Part shown: one piece after another, positions 19,229 through 31,307 of the stretch
Layout: every line of letters starts with the position of its first letter
Numbering within the stretch: position 1 is the first letter of the stretch
Assembly (NCBI RefSeq): GCF_013267355.1
Contig: NZ_CP053985.1
Coordinates: 3,038,001-3,102,000 of the forward strand
Length of the DNA stretch: 64,000 nt
From: Achromobacter pestifer
GTDB lineage: Bacteria; Pseudomonadota; Gammaproteobacteria; Burkholderiales; Burkholderiaceae_B
Reading direction: 5' to 3'
Position numbers and translations under genes: made by a program
The notes under the pieces: generated by a model
Seen by the model: only the letters and a program-made list of their open reading frames with translations
Told to the model about the DNA's origin: nothing
The model's database searches: none

Positions 19229-19264
19229 GCCCCCGGCCGGCCGCCCGCGCGGCCGGCCGGGGGC
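19229..19264. repeat. 16-bp GC-rich hairpin
   Basis: GCCCCCGGCCGGCCGC pairs perfectly with GCGGCCGGCCGGGGGC around a 4-base loop (CCGC). It starts right after the stop of the possible 39-codon frame. No U-run follows, so it is not a standard terminator. Confidence 0.7.
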
Positions 19265-19355
19265 GGGCCCCGCAAGATCCTCGCCCACCCCCACCGGTGG
19301 CGAGAACGCCAAGCACACCGCTCGCCCCAGCTCCCGTGAAGATTCAATAAACCGA

Positions 19356-19519
19356 GCACGGCGCGGCAGCGGCTTGCCGGGCGCGGGGCGTCGATAAGCC
19401 CGAGGGAATCCGAAGGAGTCGCCGAAGGCGAGGACGAGGATGACGACGGGGCAGTCCGGAGCGAAGGCTCCGGACCGCAATCGTTGCCCCGCGCCCGGCA
19501 AGCCGCCGCCGCGCCGTGC
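19356..19519 (-). repeat. 164-bp hairpin repeat element, copy 2 (inverted)
   Basis: Arms 19356-19389 and 19486-19519 are 34-base inverted repeats with a single mismatch around a 96-base core. Read on the minus strand it aligns with copy 1 over the full 164 bases without gaps, and the core is well conserved. The inner arm sequence is unrelated to copy 1 apart from the terminal GCACGGCG. Confidence 0.85.
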
Positions 19520-19553
19520 GTCTTAAGAACTCAACGCAGACGCAGCAACAACA

Positions 19554-21632
<2,079 letters not shown>

Positions 21633-21839
21633 GAAAGCGAAGTATAGAGGCTGGCGCGCGTTCCGACGAATCGCGCCGCTGCTGCGCCGCGTCAGCCGGT
21701 GCAGGCGGGAGCTGGTATTACCGCTTTACATTTAGATTCAGACTGGGGCGACACCGTCATTCAGGTTCGGTACACTTTTCCCAGTACCGGGGATGGAGTG
21801 CATCGCCTGGTCTTAGTCCACATTAAGAAGGAAACGAGC

Positions 21840-22403
21840 ATGCAACTGACCCTACGCAAATTGGCGCCCGCCTTGGTAGTCGTGACGTTGGCGCTAGCGG
21901 GTTGCAAGACCGCCCCGACTAAGACGTCCGGCGATACCGCCACGCCGCAAGCCGGCCAAGAGGCCTCCAAGCCGGCCGCCGCGGCCTCCGTGGACTTTTA
22001 CCTGGCGCAGAAGCAACCTGGCGCCGGCATGCGCGAAATCGCGCTGCCCGACGGCAAGCTCTACATGCAGACCGTGCCCGTGCTGACGCGCGCCGACCTG
22101 ACCGACGCCGCCGCGCTGGTGGATCGCCAGGGCCAGAACTTCGTCGGCCTGCGCTTCTCGGAAGCCGGCGCCCGCAAGCTCAATGACGTCAGCACCAAGA
22201 ACGTCGGCAACATGCTGGCGCTCGTGATCGACCAGGAACTGGTCGCCGCCCCGCTCATCGGCGAACCGCTGAACCGCGGCGTCCTCGCCTTCGGCGTGGC
22301 CTCGGCCCAGGCCGCTTCGGAAATCGCCGCCAAGATCCGCGGCGACGCTGGCGCGCCGCCGGCCGGCGGTGCTGCTCCGGCGGCGCCCGCTGCCAAGCCC
22401 TGA
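21840..22403 (+). CDS. Lipoprotein with SecD P1-head-like domain
   Basis: A 187-residue exported lipoprotein: hydrophobic signal ending in the lipobox LALAGC (Cys at about residue 21), then an Ala/Pro/Thr linker, then a domain (about 48-165) resembling the first periplasmic head subdomain of SecD (VDFYLAQKQPGAG, LYMQTVPVLTRADL, VGLRFSEAGARKL, LALVIDQELVAAP). A Pro/Ala-rich tail follows. There is no SecD membrane part, so it is not the translocase. Function unknown. A GGAA Shine-Dalgarno precedes the ATG and a strong terminator follows. Confidence 0.8.
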   Translation: MQLTLRKLAPALVVVTLALAGCKTAPTKTSGDTATPQAGQEASKPAAAASVDFYLAQKQPGAGMREIALPDGKLYMQTVPVLTRADLTDAAALVDRQGQNFVGLRFSEAGARKLNDVSTKNVGNMLALVIDQELVAAPLIGEPLNRGVLAFGVASAQAASEIAAKIRGDAGAPPAGGAAPAAPAAKP

Positions 22404-22420
22404 ACGGCGCAGCAAGCGAC

Positions 22421-22448
22421 AAAAAAGCCCGGCATGCCGGGCTTTTTT
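22421..22448. terminator. Bidirectional rho-independent terminator
   Basis: GCCCGGCATGCCGGGC flanked by A6 and T6. It ends the lipoprotein transcript and can also serve the convergent XRE gene. Confidence 0.92.
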
Positions 22449-22474
22449 ACGTCTGCAGGAAAGATAGCCCGCGA

Positions 22475-22927
22475 TCAGCCCAGCTTGCGGCCGCGCGTCT
22501 TGGCGCCGCGGCGGATCAGGATGGTCTTTTCGATGTAGGCCTGCGTGATCGATTCAAGGATCAGGCGGTCGTCGGCCGTGAGCGATTCGAACTGCGAAGG
22601 CGAAATATTCGGAAAGGGCCAGGGCGCCATCGGACGCGGCCGGCCGCCGGGGCGCGGCACGGGTTCGGCTACGCCGGGCGCGGGCAGGGTGTTGCTGAGG
22701 TCGTAGCCATCCACGGGAAGTTCCATGGGGCCTTTGCCGGTTTCCAGCCATTCGGCTTCGACCTTCAGGACCTGCGCCAGCTTGCGCGCCGAGCGGCTTG
22801 AATGCCGCAAGCCGCTTTCGTAGCTGCCGATGGCGCTTTGCGAAATGCGTGCTAGACGTGCGAGGTCTTTCTGCGTGTGGCCACGCAGCAGGCGCGCATG
22901 CTTCAGTCGGTCTGAGAATGTTTTCAC
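22475..22927 (-). CDS. XRE-family transcriptional regulator
   Basis: A 150-residue Cro/CI-type DNA-binding protein. The helix-turn-helix is at residues about 7-60 (RLKHARLLRGHTQKDLARLARISQSAIGSYE in outline), followed by a Pro-rich linker and a short C-terminal helix; no S24 peptidase or known ligand domain. It is divergent from the OmpR-type regulator gene, and an 11-bp inverted repeat lies between them. Likely autoregulated and likely a regulator of that neighbour, by position. Confidence 0.85.
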   Translation of the reverse strand: MKTFSDRLKHARLLRGHTQKDLARLARISQSAIGSYESGLRHSSRSARKLAQVLKVEAEWLETGKGPMELPVDGYDLSNTLPAPGVAEPVPRPGGRPRPMAPWPFPNISPSQFESLTADDRLILESITQAYIEKTILIRRGAKTRGRKLG

Positions 22928-22967
22928 ACCGGCGATTGAAGCTTGCTGGTCACGCGCTTTGGTGGTT

Positions 22968-22993
22968 ATAAATATTACTTAGGTGATATTTAT
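22968..22993. promoter_or_regulatory. AT-rich inverted repeat between two regulators
   Basis: ATAAATATTAC and GTGATATTTAT form an 11-bp inverted repeat (one mismatch) around TTAG, centred in the 79-base gap between divergent regulator genes in otherwise GC-rich DNA. Best guess: operator of the XRE repressor controlling both promoters. Confidence 0.5.
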
Positions 22994-23006
22994 CAAAGGT
23001 GAGCGC

Positions 23007-23717
23007 ATGGAGCAACGAGGCAGCGTCTTCGTCGTACGGCTCGACGAAACGGCGGGCGAGGAATTCGCCGAGGCCTTGCGCCTGTTGCGTTGGCAAGCCA
23101 GCGTCTTCGATACGACCGCCGGGCTATTGGAACACTTGCAGGCTCAGGCCGCTGACGCCCTGGTACTTTTGGGAGGTATTGAGGGCGTGCCGGGTTTGAT
23201 TGCCATGCTGCGCCGCGCGGCGCCAGCCGCGGCGGTGCTGTGGCACGCCACGGCGGCCAGCGCGGCCGATCGCATTGCCGCGCTGGATGCGGGCGCTGAC
23301 GTCTGTGCTCCCGCAGGCATGGACGCGTTGGAATGGGATGCCCTGCTGCGCAATCTGTACCGGCGCGCGCCGTCCGTCGCCTTGCCCTGGCGGCTCGATC
23401 CGCACGTCGGCGCGCTGGCCGGGCCGGCAGGCGAGTACCTGCCGTTGACGGTCACGGAGCGCGCTTTTTTTGTCCGCTTATTGAACGCGCCGGGCTATTG
23501 CCTGCGCCGGGAGTGCTTCTTCCCGGCAGATAGGCGTAAGTCCCTGGATGGAGCGCGGCGGGTGGATGTGCTGTTGTCGCGGCTGCGCAGCAAGGCGCGC
23601 CGCCTCAACATCGACTTGCCCGTGCTCGCGGTGCGGGGATGGGGCTATATCCTGCTGCCCGAGGGCGCCGCGAGAGAGCGGGACTTTACAGCACTACCAG
23701 GTTATCCCGATGCATGA
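23007..23717 (+). CDS. OmpR-type winged-helix regulator with degenerate receiver
   Basis: A 236-residue protein with a receiver-like N-terminal domain (about 1-115) and a PhoB/OmpR winged helix (about 130-225; [16 protein letters not shown] and [15 protein letters not shown] ... VRGWGYIL). The receiver lacks the phospho-acceptor: the position of the usual Asp reads LVLLGG, and the conserved Lys is missing (CAPAG). It should act without phosphorylation. Start: ATG at 23007 after AGGTGAG; a GTG at 22983 is possible but falls inside the inverted repeat. No kinase is nearby. Its 3' end overlaps proB by 32 bases, tail to tail. Confidence 0.8.
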   Translation: MEQRGSVFVVRLDETAGEEFAEALRLLRWQASVFDTTAGLLEHLQAQAADALVLLGGIEGVPGLIAMLRRAAPAAAVLWHATAASAADRIAALDAGADVCAPAGMDALEWDALLRNLYRRAPSVALPWRLDPHVGALAGPAGEYLPLTVTERAFFVRLLNAPGYCLRRECFFPADRRKSLDGARRVDVLLSRLRSKARRLNIDLPVLAVRGWGYILLPEGAARERDFTALPGYPDA

Positions 23718-24822
23718 GTTCGGGTTCGGTCATGCTGCCCAGGATGCGCGCGATCTGCGACGAAGGCTGGCGCAGGATGCGGCGGGTGTCGACCGATGAG
23801 TAGTTGATCAGGCCGCGGGCGCATTCGCGGCCCTGGCCATCCACGCAGGCGACCACATCGCCCCGGCCGAACTCGCCTTCCACCTCGGTCACGCCGATGG
23901 GCAGCAGGCTTTTGCCCTCGCGCAATAGCGCTTGCACGGCGCCATCGTCCAGCACCACGCGTCCGCGCAGGCGCAGATGGTCGGCCAGCCATTGCTTGCG
24001 GGCGGACCACACGGGCAGCACGGCGCGCAACTCGCTGCCGATGCATTCGCCTTGGGCCAGGCGCGTGAGCACATTGCGTTCATGGCCCGACGCGATGACG
24101 GTGTGCGCGCCGCTATGCGCCGCGCGCTTGGCCGCCAGCACCTTGGTCAGCATGCCGCCGGTGCCGATGCCGCTGCCGGCGCCGCCAGCCATGGCTTCCA
24201 GCGCCGGGTCGCCGGCCTGGGCGTGCGACATGAACTTGGCGTCCGGGTTCTTGCGGGGATCCGAGTCGTACAGGCCGCGCTGATCCGTCAGAATGATCAG
24301 CGTGTCGGCTTCGATCAGGTTGGTGACCAGCGCGCCCAGCGTATCGTTGTCGCCCAGCCGGATTTCGTCGGTGACGACAGTGTCGTTTTCGTTCACGATC
24401 GGCACCACGCCCAGGCGCAGCAGCGCGAACAGCGTGCTGCGCGCGTTCAGGTAGCGGTGGCGGTCGGCCAGGTCTTCGTGCGTCAGCAGGATCTGCGCGG
24501 TGCGCAGGCCGTATTCGGCGAAAGCCGCCTCATAAGCCTGGCACAGGCCCATCTGGCCCACGGCCGCGGCGGCCTGCAGTTCGTGCATGACCGACGGGCG
24601 CTTGCGCCAGCCCAGGCGCGCCATGCCTTCGGCGATGGCGCCGCTGGAGACCAGCACGATCTGCTTGCCCTGCTTGTGCAGGGCGGCGATCTGCGCGGCC
24701 CAGTGCGCCACGGCGGCGCGGTCCAGGCCGCGGCCTTCATTGGTGACCAGCGACGAGCCGACTTTGGCGACGAGGCGCTGGGCGTTGGTGACGACGGAAA
24801 CGGCGGGTGTTTCAGCAGACAT
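23686..24822 (-). CDS. proB: Glutamate 5-kinase
   Basis: First step of proline synthesis, phosphorylating glutamate. The amino-acid kinase domain (about 1-265) shows [25 protein letters not shown], the NENDTV feedback/active-site loop and GTGGMLTK; a PUA domain (about 285-370) follows as in full-length ProB. I start at MSAETPAV (ATG at 24822); the open frame continuing to 25596 is a shadow across obgE. It follows obgE on the same strand with a 56-base gap. Confidence 0.95.
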   Translation of the reverse strand: MSAETPAVSVVTNAQRLVAKVGSSLVTNEGRGLDRAAVAHWAAQIAALHKQGKQIVLVSSGAIAEGMARLGWRKRPSVMHELQAAAAVGQMGLCQAYEAAFAEYGLRTAQILLTHEDLADRHRYLNARSTLFALLRLGVVPIVNENDTVVTDEIRLGDNDTLGALVTNLIEADTLIILTDQRGLYDSDPRKNPDAKFMSHAQAGDPALEAMAGGAGSGIGTGGMLTKVLAAKRAAHSGAHTVIASGHERNVLTRLAQGECIGSELRAVLPVWSARKQWLADHLRLRGRVVLDDGAVQALLREGKSLLPIGVTEVEGEFGRGDVVACVDGQGRECARGLINYSSVDTRRILRQPSSQIARILGSMTEPELMHRDNLVVL

Positions 24823-24878
24823 GATGGCGGCCGGCTGCGGCGAGAAAAAGGCGTAATCGTAAGGACTGCGATTATGGC

Positions 24879-26466
<1,588 letters not shown>

Positions 26467-26500
26467 GTTTAGCTCCTGCTAAGTGGTACCGAGTCGCTTC

Positions 26501-26812
26501 TTAAGCCGTGATGGCTTCGATGCGGATTTCGGTGTAGTTCTGACGGTGGCCCTGACGCTTCTGATAGTGCTTGCGACGGCGCATCTTGAAGATCTTGACC
26601 TTGTCGTGGCGGCCTTGCGCAAGAACCGTTGCCTTGACCACGGCGCCGGAGACGAGGGGCGTGCCAACTTTCAGTTGGTCGCCTTCGCCCACGGACAGCA
26701 CTTGGTCCAGGGTGATTTCTTGCCCAATGTCTGCCGGTATCTGTTCTATCTTGAGTTTTTCGCCAGCGGCAACGCGATACTGCTTGCCACCGGTTTTTAC
26801 GACCGCGTACAT
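26501..26812 (-). CDS. rplU: 50S ribosomal protein bL21
   Basis: 103 residues, [18 protein letters not shown] at the start and the [17 protein letters not shown]-binding segment near the C terminus. The ATG at 26812 is the conserved start; the frame runs further upstream only as leader. First gene of the rplU-rpmA operon, driven by the promoter at 27027-27055. Confidence 0.98.
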   Translation of the reverse strand: MYAVVKTGGKQYRVAAGEKLKIEQIPADIGQEITLDQVLSVGEGDQLKVGTPLVSGAVVKATVLAQGRHDKVKIFKMRRRKHYQKRQGHRQNYTEIRIEAITA

Positions 26813-27026
26813 GGGGGATTCCTTAAATAGGTAAATGGGTTCATTCGCGCTGCCTGCCCTGCTGGGCGGGATTGCCGCTCTGGCGGGACGCTTTCTTCTT
26901 CTGGCGCCAGAGCCTGGCAAGAAGAGGAAAGGCCTCGATGCCTGGGAAAGTTAAGCCTTCCTTGGCACCCAGAGGGTTGACGCAAATGCAACCGACGTAA
27001 TTCGGGCATTGCTGACCGAATCCGGG

Positions 27027-27055
27027 ATATTAGCCCGGGACTTTCAGAAAGTCAA
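27027..27055 (-). promoter_or_regulatory. Sigma-70 promoter of rplU-rpmA
   Basis: On the minus strand TTGACT and TAATAT are separated by exactly 17 bases, a near-consensus pair. It gives an rplU leader of about 200 bases, long enough for regulation, though I could not identify a known leader motif in it. Confidence 0.75.
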
Positions 27056-27097
27056 AAAGCGCTTGCAGGCTAAGGGCTTAGGTGTCGCGTGCACGCT

Positions 27098-27856
27098 TCA
27101 AGCGCCGGGGATCGCCCGCAGGGCGATGTCCCGCGCCACGAGCCGGATCCCGTCGATTACGCCGCGGCGGTGCGCTTCGTCCAGCCGGTCAGTGGGGATG
27201 GAGGTGCTCACGGCCACCCGCTTGCCCAGCGGCGTCATGCCCACGTAGGCGGCAAAGCAGACCAGGCCGGTCGCCACTTCCTCCAGGTCCTGCGCCAGTC
27301 CGGTGCTGCGCACCTGTTCCAATTCCTGGTCGAGCGCGGCGCGAGTGGCGAGGCTGCGCTCGGTGACGCGCGGCAACACCGCGGGCACGCAGGTGGCCAG
27401 CGCTTGCGGCGGCAGGCTGGCGAGCAAAGCCTTGCCCAGCGCGCAGGCGTGCGCGGGCAGTCGCAGGCCCAGGTCCGATACCAGCCGCACCGGGCGGCGC
27501 GCGTCCTCGCGGGCCAGATAGACCACATCGAATCCGTCCAGCGTCGCCAGCTGCACCACTTCGTTGTGCCGCGCCACGAAGGCGCCGGCGGCGGCCTGGA
27601 ATGCCGTCTGCAATCCGTCCTGGCGCAGATAGGCGTAGCCCAGCGCCATCAGTTCGATGCCGATGACGTAGCCGCCGTCGCGGCGTTCGATCCAGCGGCG
27701 TTGCTCCAGGCAATCGAGCAGCAGGTACAGCGTGCTGCGGGCGAGCTGGCAGCACGCGGCCAGTTCCGATGCCTTGACGGGAGCGCGGCGGCTGGCCAGC
27801 AGCCGCAGGATGTCATGAGTGCGCCGGATGGCGGGGACGTCGTGTTCGGAAGCCAT
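27098..27856 (-). CDS. IclR family transcriptional regulator
   Basis: A 252-residue regulator: winged helix at about 8-75 (IRRTHDILRLLASRRAPVKASELA ... STLYLLLDCLEQRRWIER) and an IclR effector domain (VVQLATLDGFDVVYLARED, HACALGKALLA, FAAYVGMTPLGKRVAVS). I start at the ATG at 27856, which leaves the palindrome at 27865-27882 upstream of the gene; ATG 27883 is the alternative. It is divergent from the FAH-family gene and probably controls it with a sugar-acid or keto-acid effector. Confidence 0.88.
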   Translation of the reverse strand: MASEHDVPAIRRTHDILRLLASRRAPVKASELAACCQLARSTLYLLLDCLEQRRWIERRDGGYVIGIELMALGYAYLRQDGLQTAFQAAAGAFVARHNEVVQLATLDGFDVVYLAREDARRPVRLVSDLGLRLPAHACALGKALLASLPPQALATCVPAVLPRVTERSLATRAALDQELEQVRSTGLAQDLEEVATGLVCFAAYVGMTPLGKRVAVSTSIPTDRLDEAHRRGVIDGIRLVARDIALRAIPGA

Positions 27857-27864
27857 GTGCAATT

Positions 27865-27882
27865 TGTCCAATATATTGGACA
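27865..27882. promoter_or_regulatory. 18-bp perfect palindrome, IclR operator candidate
   Basis: TGTCCAATATATTGGACA is its own reverse complement. A further half-site TTGGACA lies at 27895-27901 nearer the divergent gene. Position between iclR and the FAH-family gene suggests it is the regulator's binding site for both. Confidence 0.7.
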
Positions 27883-27960
27883 TAAATTCATGATGTTGGA
27901 CATGATAATGGAACTCTCCTAGACTGCCCCGCACATCATTCGAACAAGGCGAGGGGACCC

Positions 27961-29130
27961 ATGGACCAAGCGAAGGCGTTGCCTGCTGACCTGGAACAGG
28001 CGCTGCTGGTGGGGCGGGTGTGGCGGCCGGGCTCGGTGCATGGCCCCAGTGTGGTGATAGTCCGCCGCGGCGAGGTGATCGACATCACGGCGGCTGCGCC
28101 CACCATGGCGGACCTGCTGGACCGCCCCGACCGCGTGGCGCTCGCGGCCAGCGCCGCGGGCGAGTCGCTGGGCGGCGTGCATGCCCTGATGGCCGCCAGC
28201 CTGGCGGGCCAGGAGGGCTTGCGCCTGCTGGCGCCTTGCGACCTGCAGCCCGTCAAGGCGGCCGGCGTCACCTTCGCCATCAGCCTGCTGGAACGCATGA
28301 TCGAGGAAGAGGCGGGCGGCGACGCCAGCCGCGCCGAGGAAATCCGCGTCCGCATGCAGGCCCTGATCGGCTCCGACCTGTCCCGCCTGCGCCCGGGCTC
28401 GCCCGAAGCGGCCAAGCTGAAGGCCGAACTCACCGAGCGCGGCCAGTGGTCGCAATACCTGGAAGTCGGCATAGGCCCGGACGCCGAGGTCTTCTCCAAG
28501 GCGCCGCCCATGGCGTCGGTGGGCAGCGGCGCGCGGATCGGCGTACTGCCCGAATCCCGCTGGAACAATCCCGAACCCGAGATCGTGCTGGCGGTGGACA
28601 GCCGCGGCGAAGTCGTCGGCGCCACCCTGGGCAACGACGTCAACCTGCGCGACATCGAAGGCCGCAGCGCCTTGCTGCTGACCAAGGCCAAGGACAACAA
28701 CGGCTCCTGCGCCATCGGTCCCTTCATCCGCCTGTTCGACGGCAGCTTCAACCTGGACAGCGTGCGTCAGGCCGATGTGTCCCTGCGCATCGAGGGCCTG
28801 GACGGCTTCGAGCTGGACGGTGTGAGCCACATGCGCGAAATCAGCCGCGATCCCCTGGACCTGGTGCGCCAGGCTTGCGGCAGGCACCACCAGTATCCGG
28901 ACGGTTTCATGCTGTTCCTGGGCACCATGTTCTCGCCCACCCAGGACCGCATGGGCCCGGGCACCGGCTTCACCCACAAGCTGGGCGACCGCGTCGTGAT
29001 TGCGTCGAAACACCTGGGCTCCCTGGTGAACGAAGTGCGGCTGGCCACCGAGATCGAGCCCTGGACCTTCGGAGTGCGCGCACTCTATGCCAACCTGGCC
29101 GCACGCGGCCTGTTGCCGCGAGGAGCCTGA
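27961..29130 (+). CDS. Fumarylacetoacetate hydrolase family protein
   Basis: A 389-residue FAH-fold enzyme. The C-terminal catalytic domain shows the metal/substrate motifs EPEIVLAVDSRGEVVGATLGND, DLRD-like NLRDIEGRS, KAKDNNGSCAIGPFI and the family's GTGFTHKLGD end region. The N-terminal 120 residues are a separate domain as in long FAH-family proteins of sugar-acid and keto-acid pathways. The true reaction (C-C hydrolysis, dehydratase, or decarboxylase) is not deducible. Divergent from, and probably regulated by, the IclR gene. Confidence 0.82.
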   Translation: MDQAKALPADLEQALLVGRVWRPGSVHGPSVVIVRRGEVIDITAAAPTMADLLDRPDRVALAASAAGESLGGVHALMAASLAGQEGLRLLAPCDLQPVKAAGVTFAISLLERMIEEEAGGDASRAEEIRVRMQALIGSDLSRLRPGSPEAAKLKAELTERGQWSQYLEVGIGPDAEVFSKAPPMASVGSGARIGVLPESRWNNPEPEIVLAVDSRGEVVGATLGNDVNLRDIEGRSALLLTKAKDNNGSCAIGPFIRLFDGSFNLDSVRQADVSLRIEGLDGFELDGVSHMREISRDPLDLVRQACGRHHQYPDGFMLFLGTMFSPTQDRMGPGTGFTHKLGDRVVIASKHLGSLVNEVRLATEIEPWTFGVRALYANLAARGLLPRGA

Positions 29131-29228
29131 TCCGCGGGAGGGAGGCGCCGGGGGGAGGGCGCGCACACCGGGCGCCATCTCCGGCCGGCGGTTCCGCCCG
29201 GCCGGCAGCTCGTGTCCCTTACTCCCCG

Positions 29229-29234
29229 TATAAT
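29229..29234 (+). promoter_or_regulatory. -10 element TATAAT before ispB
   Basis: A perfect TATAAT about 95 bases before the TTG start of ispB, with no recognisable -35. Likely the ispB promoter. Confidence 0.45.
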
Positions 29235-29327
29235 CGTTGGTCGAATCCCCCGCCCTCTGCGGCGGGCCCAGCGGTAAGAGCCGGCGCGCGTCCGCGCCAC
29301 GGCTCGTTTCACTCTCCCGGATACGTC

Positions 29328-30293
29328 TTGAATCTCCCCGAGCTTGTTGCCCCCATTGCAGACGACATGAAAGCCGTCGATGCGGTTATCCGCGAGCGGC
29401 TGAATTCCGAGGTGGTCCTGATCCGCACGATCGGCGACTACATCATAGGCGCGGGCGGCAAACGCATGCGCCCGGCCATGGTGCTGATGGTGGCGCGCGC
29501 GCTGGGCTACGAGGGCACGCACCACCAACTGCTGGCCGCCGTGGTGGAGTTCATCCATACCGCCACGCTGCTGCACGACGACGTGGTGGACGAATCCGAC
29601 CTGCGCCGCGGCCGCGAAACCGCCAACGCGGTCTTCGGCAACGCCGCCAGCGTGCTGGTAGGCGACTACCTGTATTCGCGCTCCTTCGAGATGATGGTGG
29701 AAGCGAATTCGATGCGCGTCATGAGCATCCTGTCCGAAGCCACCACGGTGATCGCCGAAGGCGAGGTGCTGCAGCTGCTGAACGTGCATGACCCGGACGT
29801 CTCCCAGGAACGCTATCTGCAAGTGGTGCGCTACAAGACCGCCAAGCTGTTCGAGGCCGCCGCCCAGGTGGGCGCCGTGCTGGCGGGCGCCACCCCCGAG
29901 CAGGAAGCCGCCGCGGCCGCCTACGGCCGCCATGTAGGCACCGCCTTCCAACTGGTGGACGACGTGCTGGACTACAGCGGCGACGCCGCCGCCCTGGGCA
30001 AGAACGTGGGCGACGACCTGCGCGAGGGCAAGCCCACGCTGCCGCTGATCCGCGTGATGGAAGTGGGCACCCCGGAACAACAGCAACTGATCCGTGACGC
30101 CATCAAGACCGGCGACGCCGACTTCGCCGCCGTGGCCGCCGCCATCCAGGCCACCGATGCCCTGGAGCACGCCCGCCAGGCCGCCGTGGCCGAGGCCGAT
30201 CTGGCCAGAAAAGCACTTTCTGCTTACCCCATTTCCCCTTTTCTAAATTCTCTGTTAGAATTCTGCGCTTTCGCGGTGAATAGAGATCGCTAA
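29328..30293 (+). CDS. ispB: Octaprenyl diphosphate synthase
   Basis: Builds the side chain of ubiquinone by condensing isopentenyl diphosphate units. Both Asp-rich motifs are present: LLHDDVVDESDLRRGRE and QLVDDVLDYSGD, with GKRMRP near residue 48 and the C-terminal FAVNRDR typical of long-chain synthases. The conserved N terminus (NLPELVAPIADDMKAVDAVI) requires the TTG at 29328; an ATG at 29367 would remove it. Total 321 residues. The open frame continuing far upstream is a shadow in the FAH gene. tRNA-Pro follows. Confidence 0.93.
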   Translation: MNLPELVAPIADDMKAVDAVIRERLNSEVVLIRTIGDYIIGAGGKRMRPAMVLMVARALGYEGTHHQLLAAVVEFIHTATLLHDDVVDESDLRRGRETANAVFGNAASVLVGDYLYSRSFEMMVEANSMRVMSILSEATTVIAEGEVLQLLNVHDPDVSQERYLQVVRYKTAKLFEAAAQVGAVLAGATPEQEAAAAAYGRHVGTAFQLVDDVLDYSGDAAALGKNVGDDLREGKPTLPLIRVMEVGTPEQQQLIRDAIKTGDADFAAVAAAIQATDALEHARQAAVAEADLARKALSAYPISPFLNSLLEFCAFAVNRDR

Positions 30294-30408
30294 GCGAATT
30301 AGGCGGAAAAATTGGGGAAACCCAGCAGCCTGAAACGTAGCGGTTGATAGTGAAAGCGAAAGATGATTTGGTTGCACTGAGCGCAACGAAGTCAGTAGTA
30401 GTAAGACT

Positions 30409-30486
<78 letters not shown>

Positions 30487-30533
30487 TGATTTGTGGTCGA
30501 ATTTTTGATGGTGTTCTCGACACCAACAGCAAT

Positions 30534-30566
30534 AGCCGGACCTGCGAAAGCGGTGCCGGCTTTTTT
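30534..30566 (+). terminator. Terminator downstream of tRNA-Pro
   Basis: AGCCGG...CCGGCT with a bulged middle, followed by T6. A smaller hairpin GACCAC/GTGGTC with a T-run overlaps the tRNA 3' end at 30481-30503. Confidence 0.7.
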
Positions 30567-30769
30567 GCGTTTGCGCGCTTCCCATGTGGACCCGTCTCAT
30601 GCGGCTATGCAGGCGTTCTCCGAGTGCAACCAAAGTTGCCTGTTGAACGATGAGCGTCGTTCAGCCAGTTTGGAAACGCGGTGTACGCGTCATGCACGGG
30701 GATGCTCAAACGCTCGCGCAACGATGTGAACATCGCGCCGTGATCGCGGCATGCGGCAACATGTACGGT

Positions 30770-31195
30770 CTGAGCTTCATGCCGGTTGCCCCTGCCGCGG
30801 CGACGTCTCCGCTGGTCGAACTGGGGCTGGGCATACGGGCCCGCGGTCTGAGGCGCCTCTTCTCGTTGCCGACGGTGTACGAGACGGTCAAGAGCCCGAG
30901 CAAGGTGGCGGGACTGGCTCGGGTGTTGTATCTGATGATCCAGGATTTGCGCCCGCTGCTGTACCTGCCGGGCGCACATGCGCCGGCGGAGGCTTTGCGG
31001 CAGTTGCTCGCGATGCAGGCGTCGAAGGCACTGAAGTTGGCGCTCGCGGTGTTCTTGCTGGCGCTACTGGACTTGGGTTACACGCGCTTCGAGTTTAAGC
31101 ACGAGCTGTGCATGAGCAAGCCTGACGTCAAGGACGAGGTCAAGAATCGCGAAGGAGATCCGTGCATCCGTTCGCGGCTGCGCGTTGCGGCGTGA
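30770..31195 (+). CDS. Unrecognised island protein fragment
   Basis: An open frame of 141 codons from ATG 30770 (frame open upstream to 30650) with GC-rich codons, one likely membrane helix near the C terminus (LALAVFLLALLDLGY) and a charged tail. I do not recognise it. A 93-base part (30970-31062) is repeated at 36465-36557, so it belongs to the island's shuffled material and may be the remnant of a larger protein carried upstream of toxin tails. It precedes toxin remnant 1. Confidence 0.35.
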   Translation: MSFMPVAPAAATSPLVELGLGIRARGLRRLFSLPTVYETVKSPSKVAGLARVLYLMIQDLRPLLYLPGAHAPAEALRQLLAMQASKALKLALAVFLLALLDLGYTRFEFKHELCMSKPDVKDEVKNREGDPCIRSRLRVAA

Positions 31196-31307
31196 CGGTC
31201 GTGCGCGGTCCTGCCCTGGCGCATTCCCCGTATTTCCAGGGTGCATGGGGGGCAGGCCATCCCGATCGAGTTGTATGGGATGGCGCCCGCATCACATGAA
31301 TTTCCCA

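Larger units (their letters stand above)
18628..19553. other. 926-base non-coding region rich in inverted repeats
   Basis: Between the FAD oxidase and thiC there is no convincing protein gene apart from one possible 39-codon frame. Instead the stretch holds two 164-bp hairpin elements, a 34-bp perfect palindrome, a 13-bp inverted repeat (19032-19044 with 19078-19090) and a 16-bp GC stem. The density of long perfect stems is far above that of any other gap in the window. Confidence 0.8.

Noticed and set aside
19229..19264. GC stem as a rho-independent terminator
   Set aside because: No U-tract follows on either strand.
28020..29327. Long open frame in front of ispB, apparently extending it to 757 codons
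   Set aside because: It is a shadow frame of the FAH-family gene; composition is Arg/Gly/Pro-rich without family pattern, and the conserved IspB N terminus begins at the TTG at 29328.
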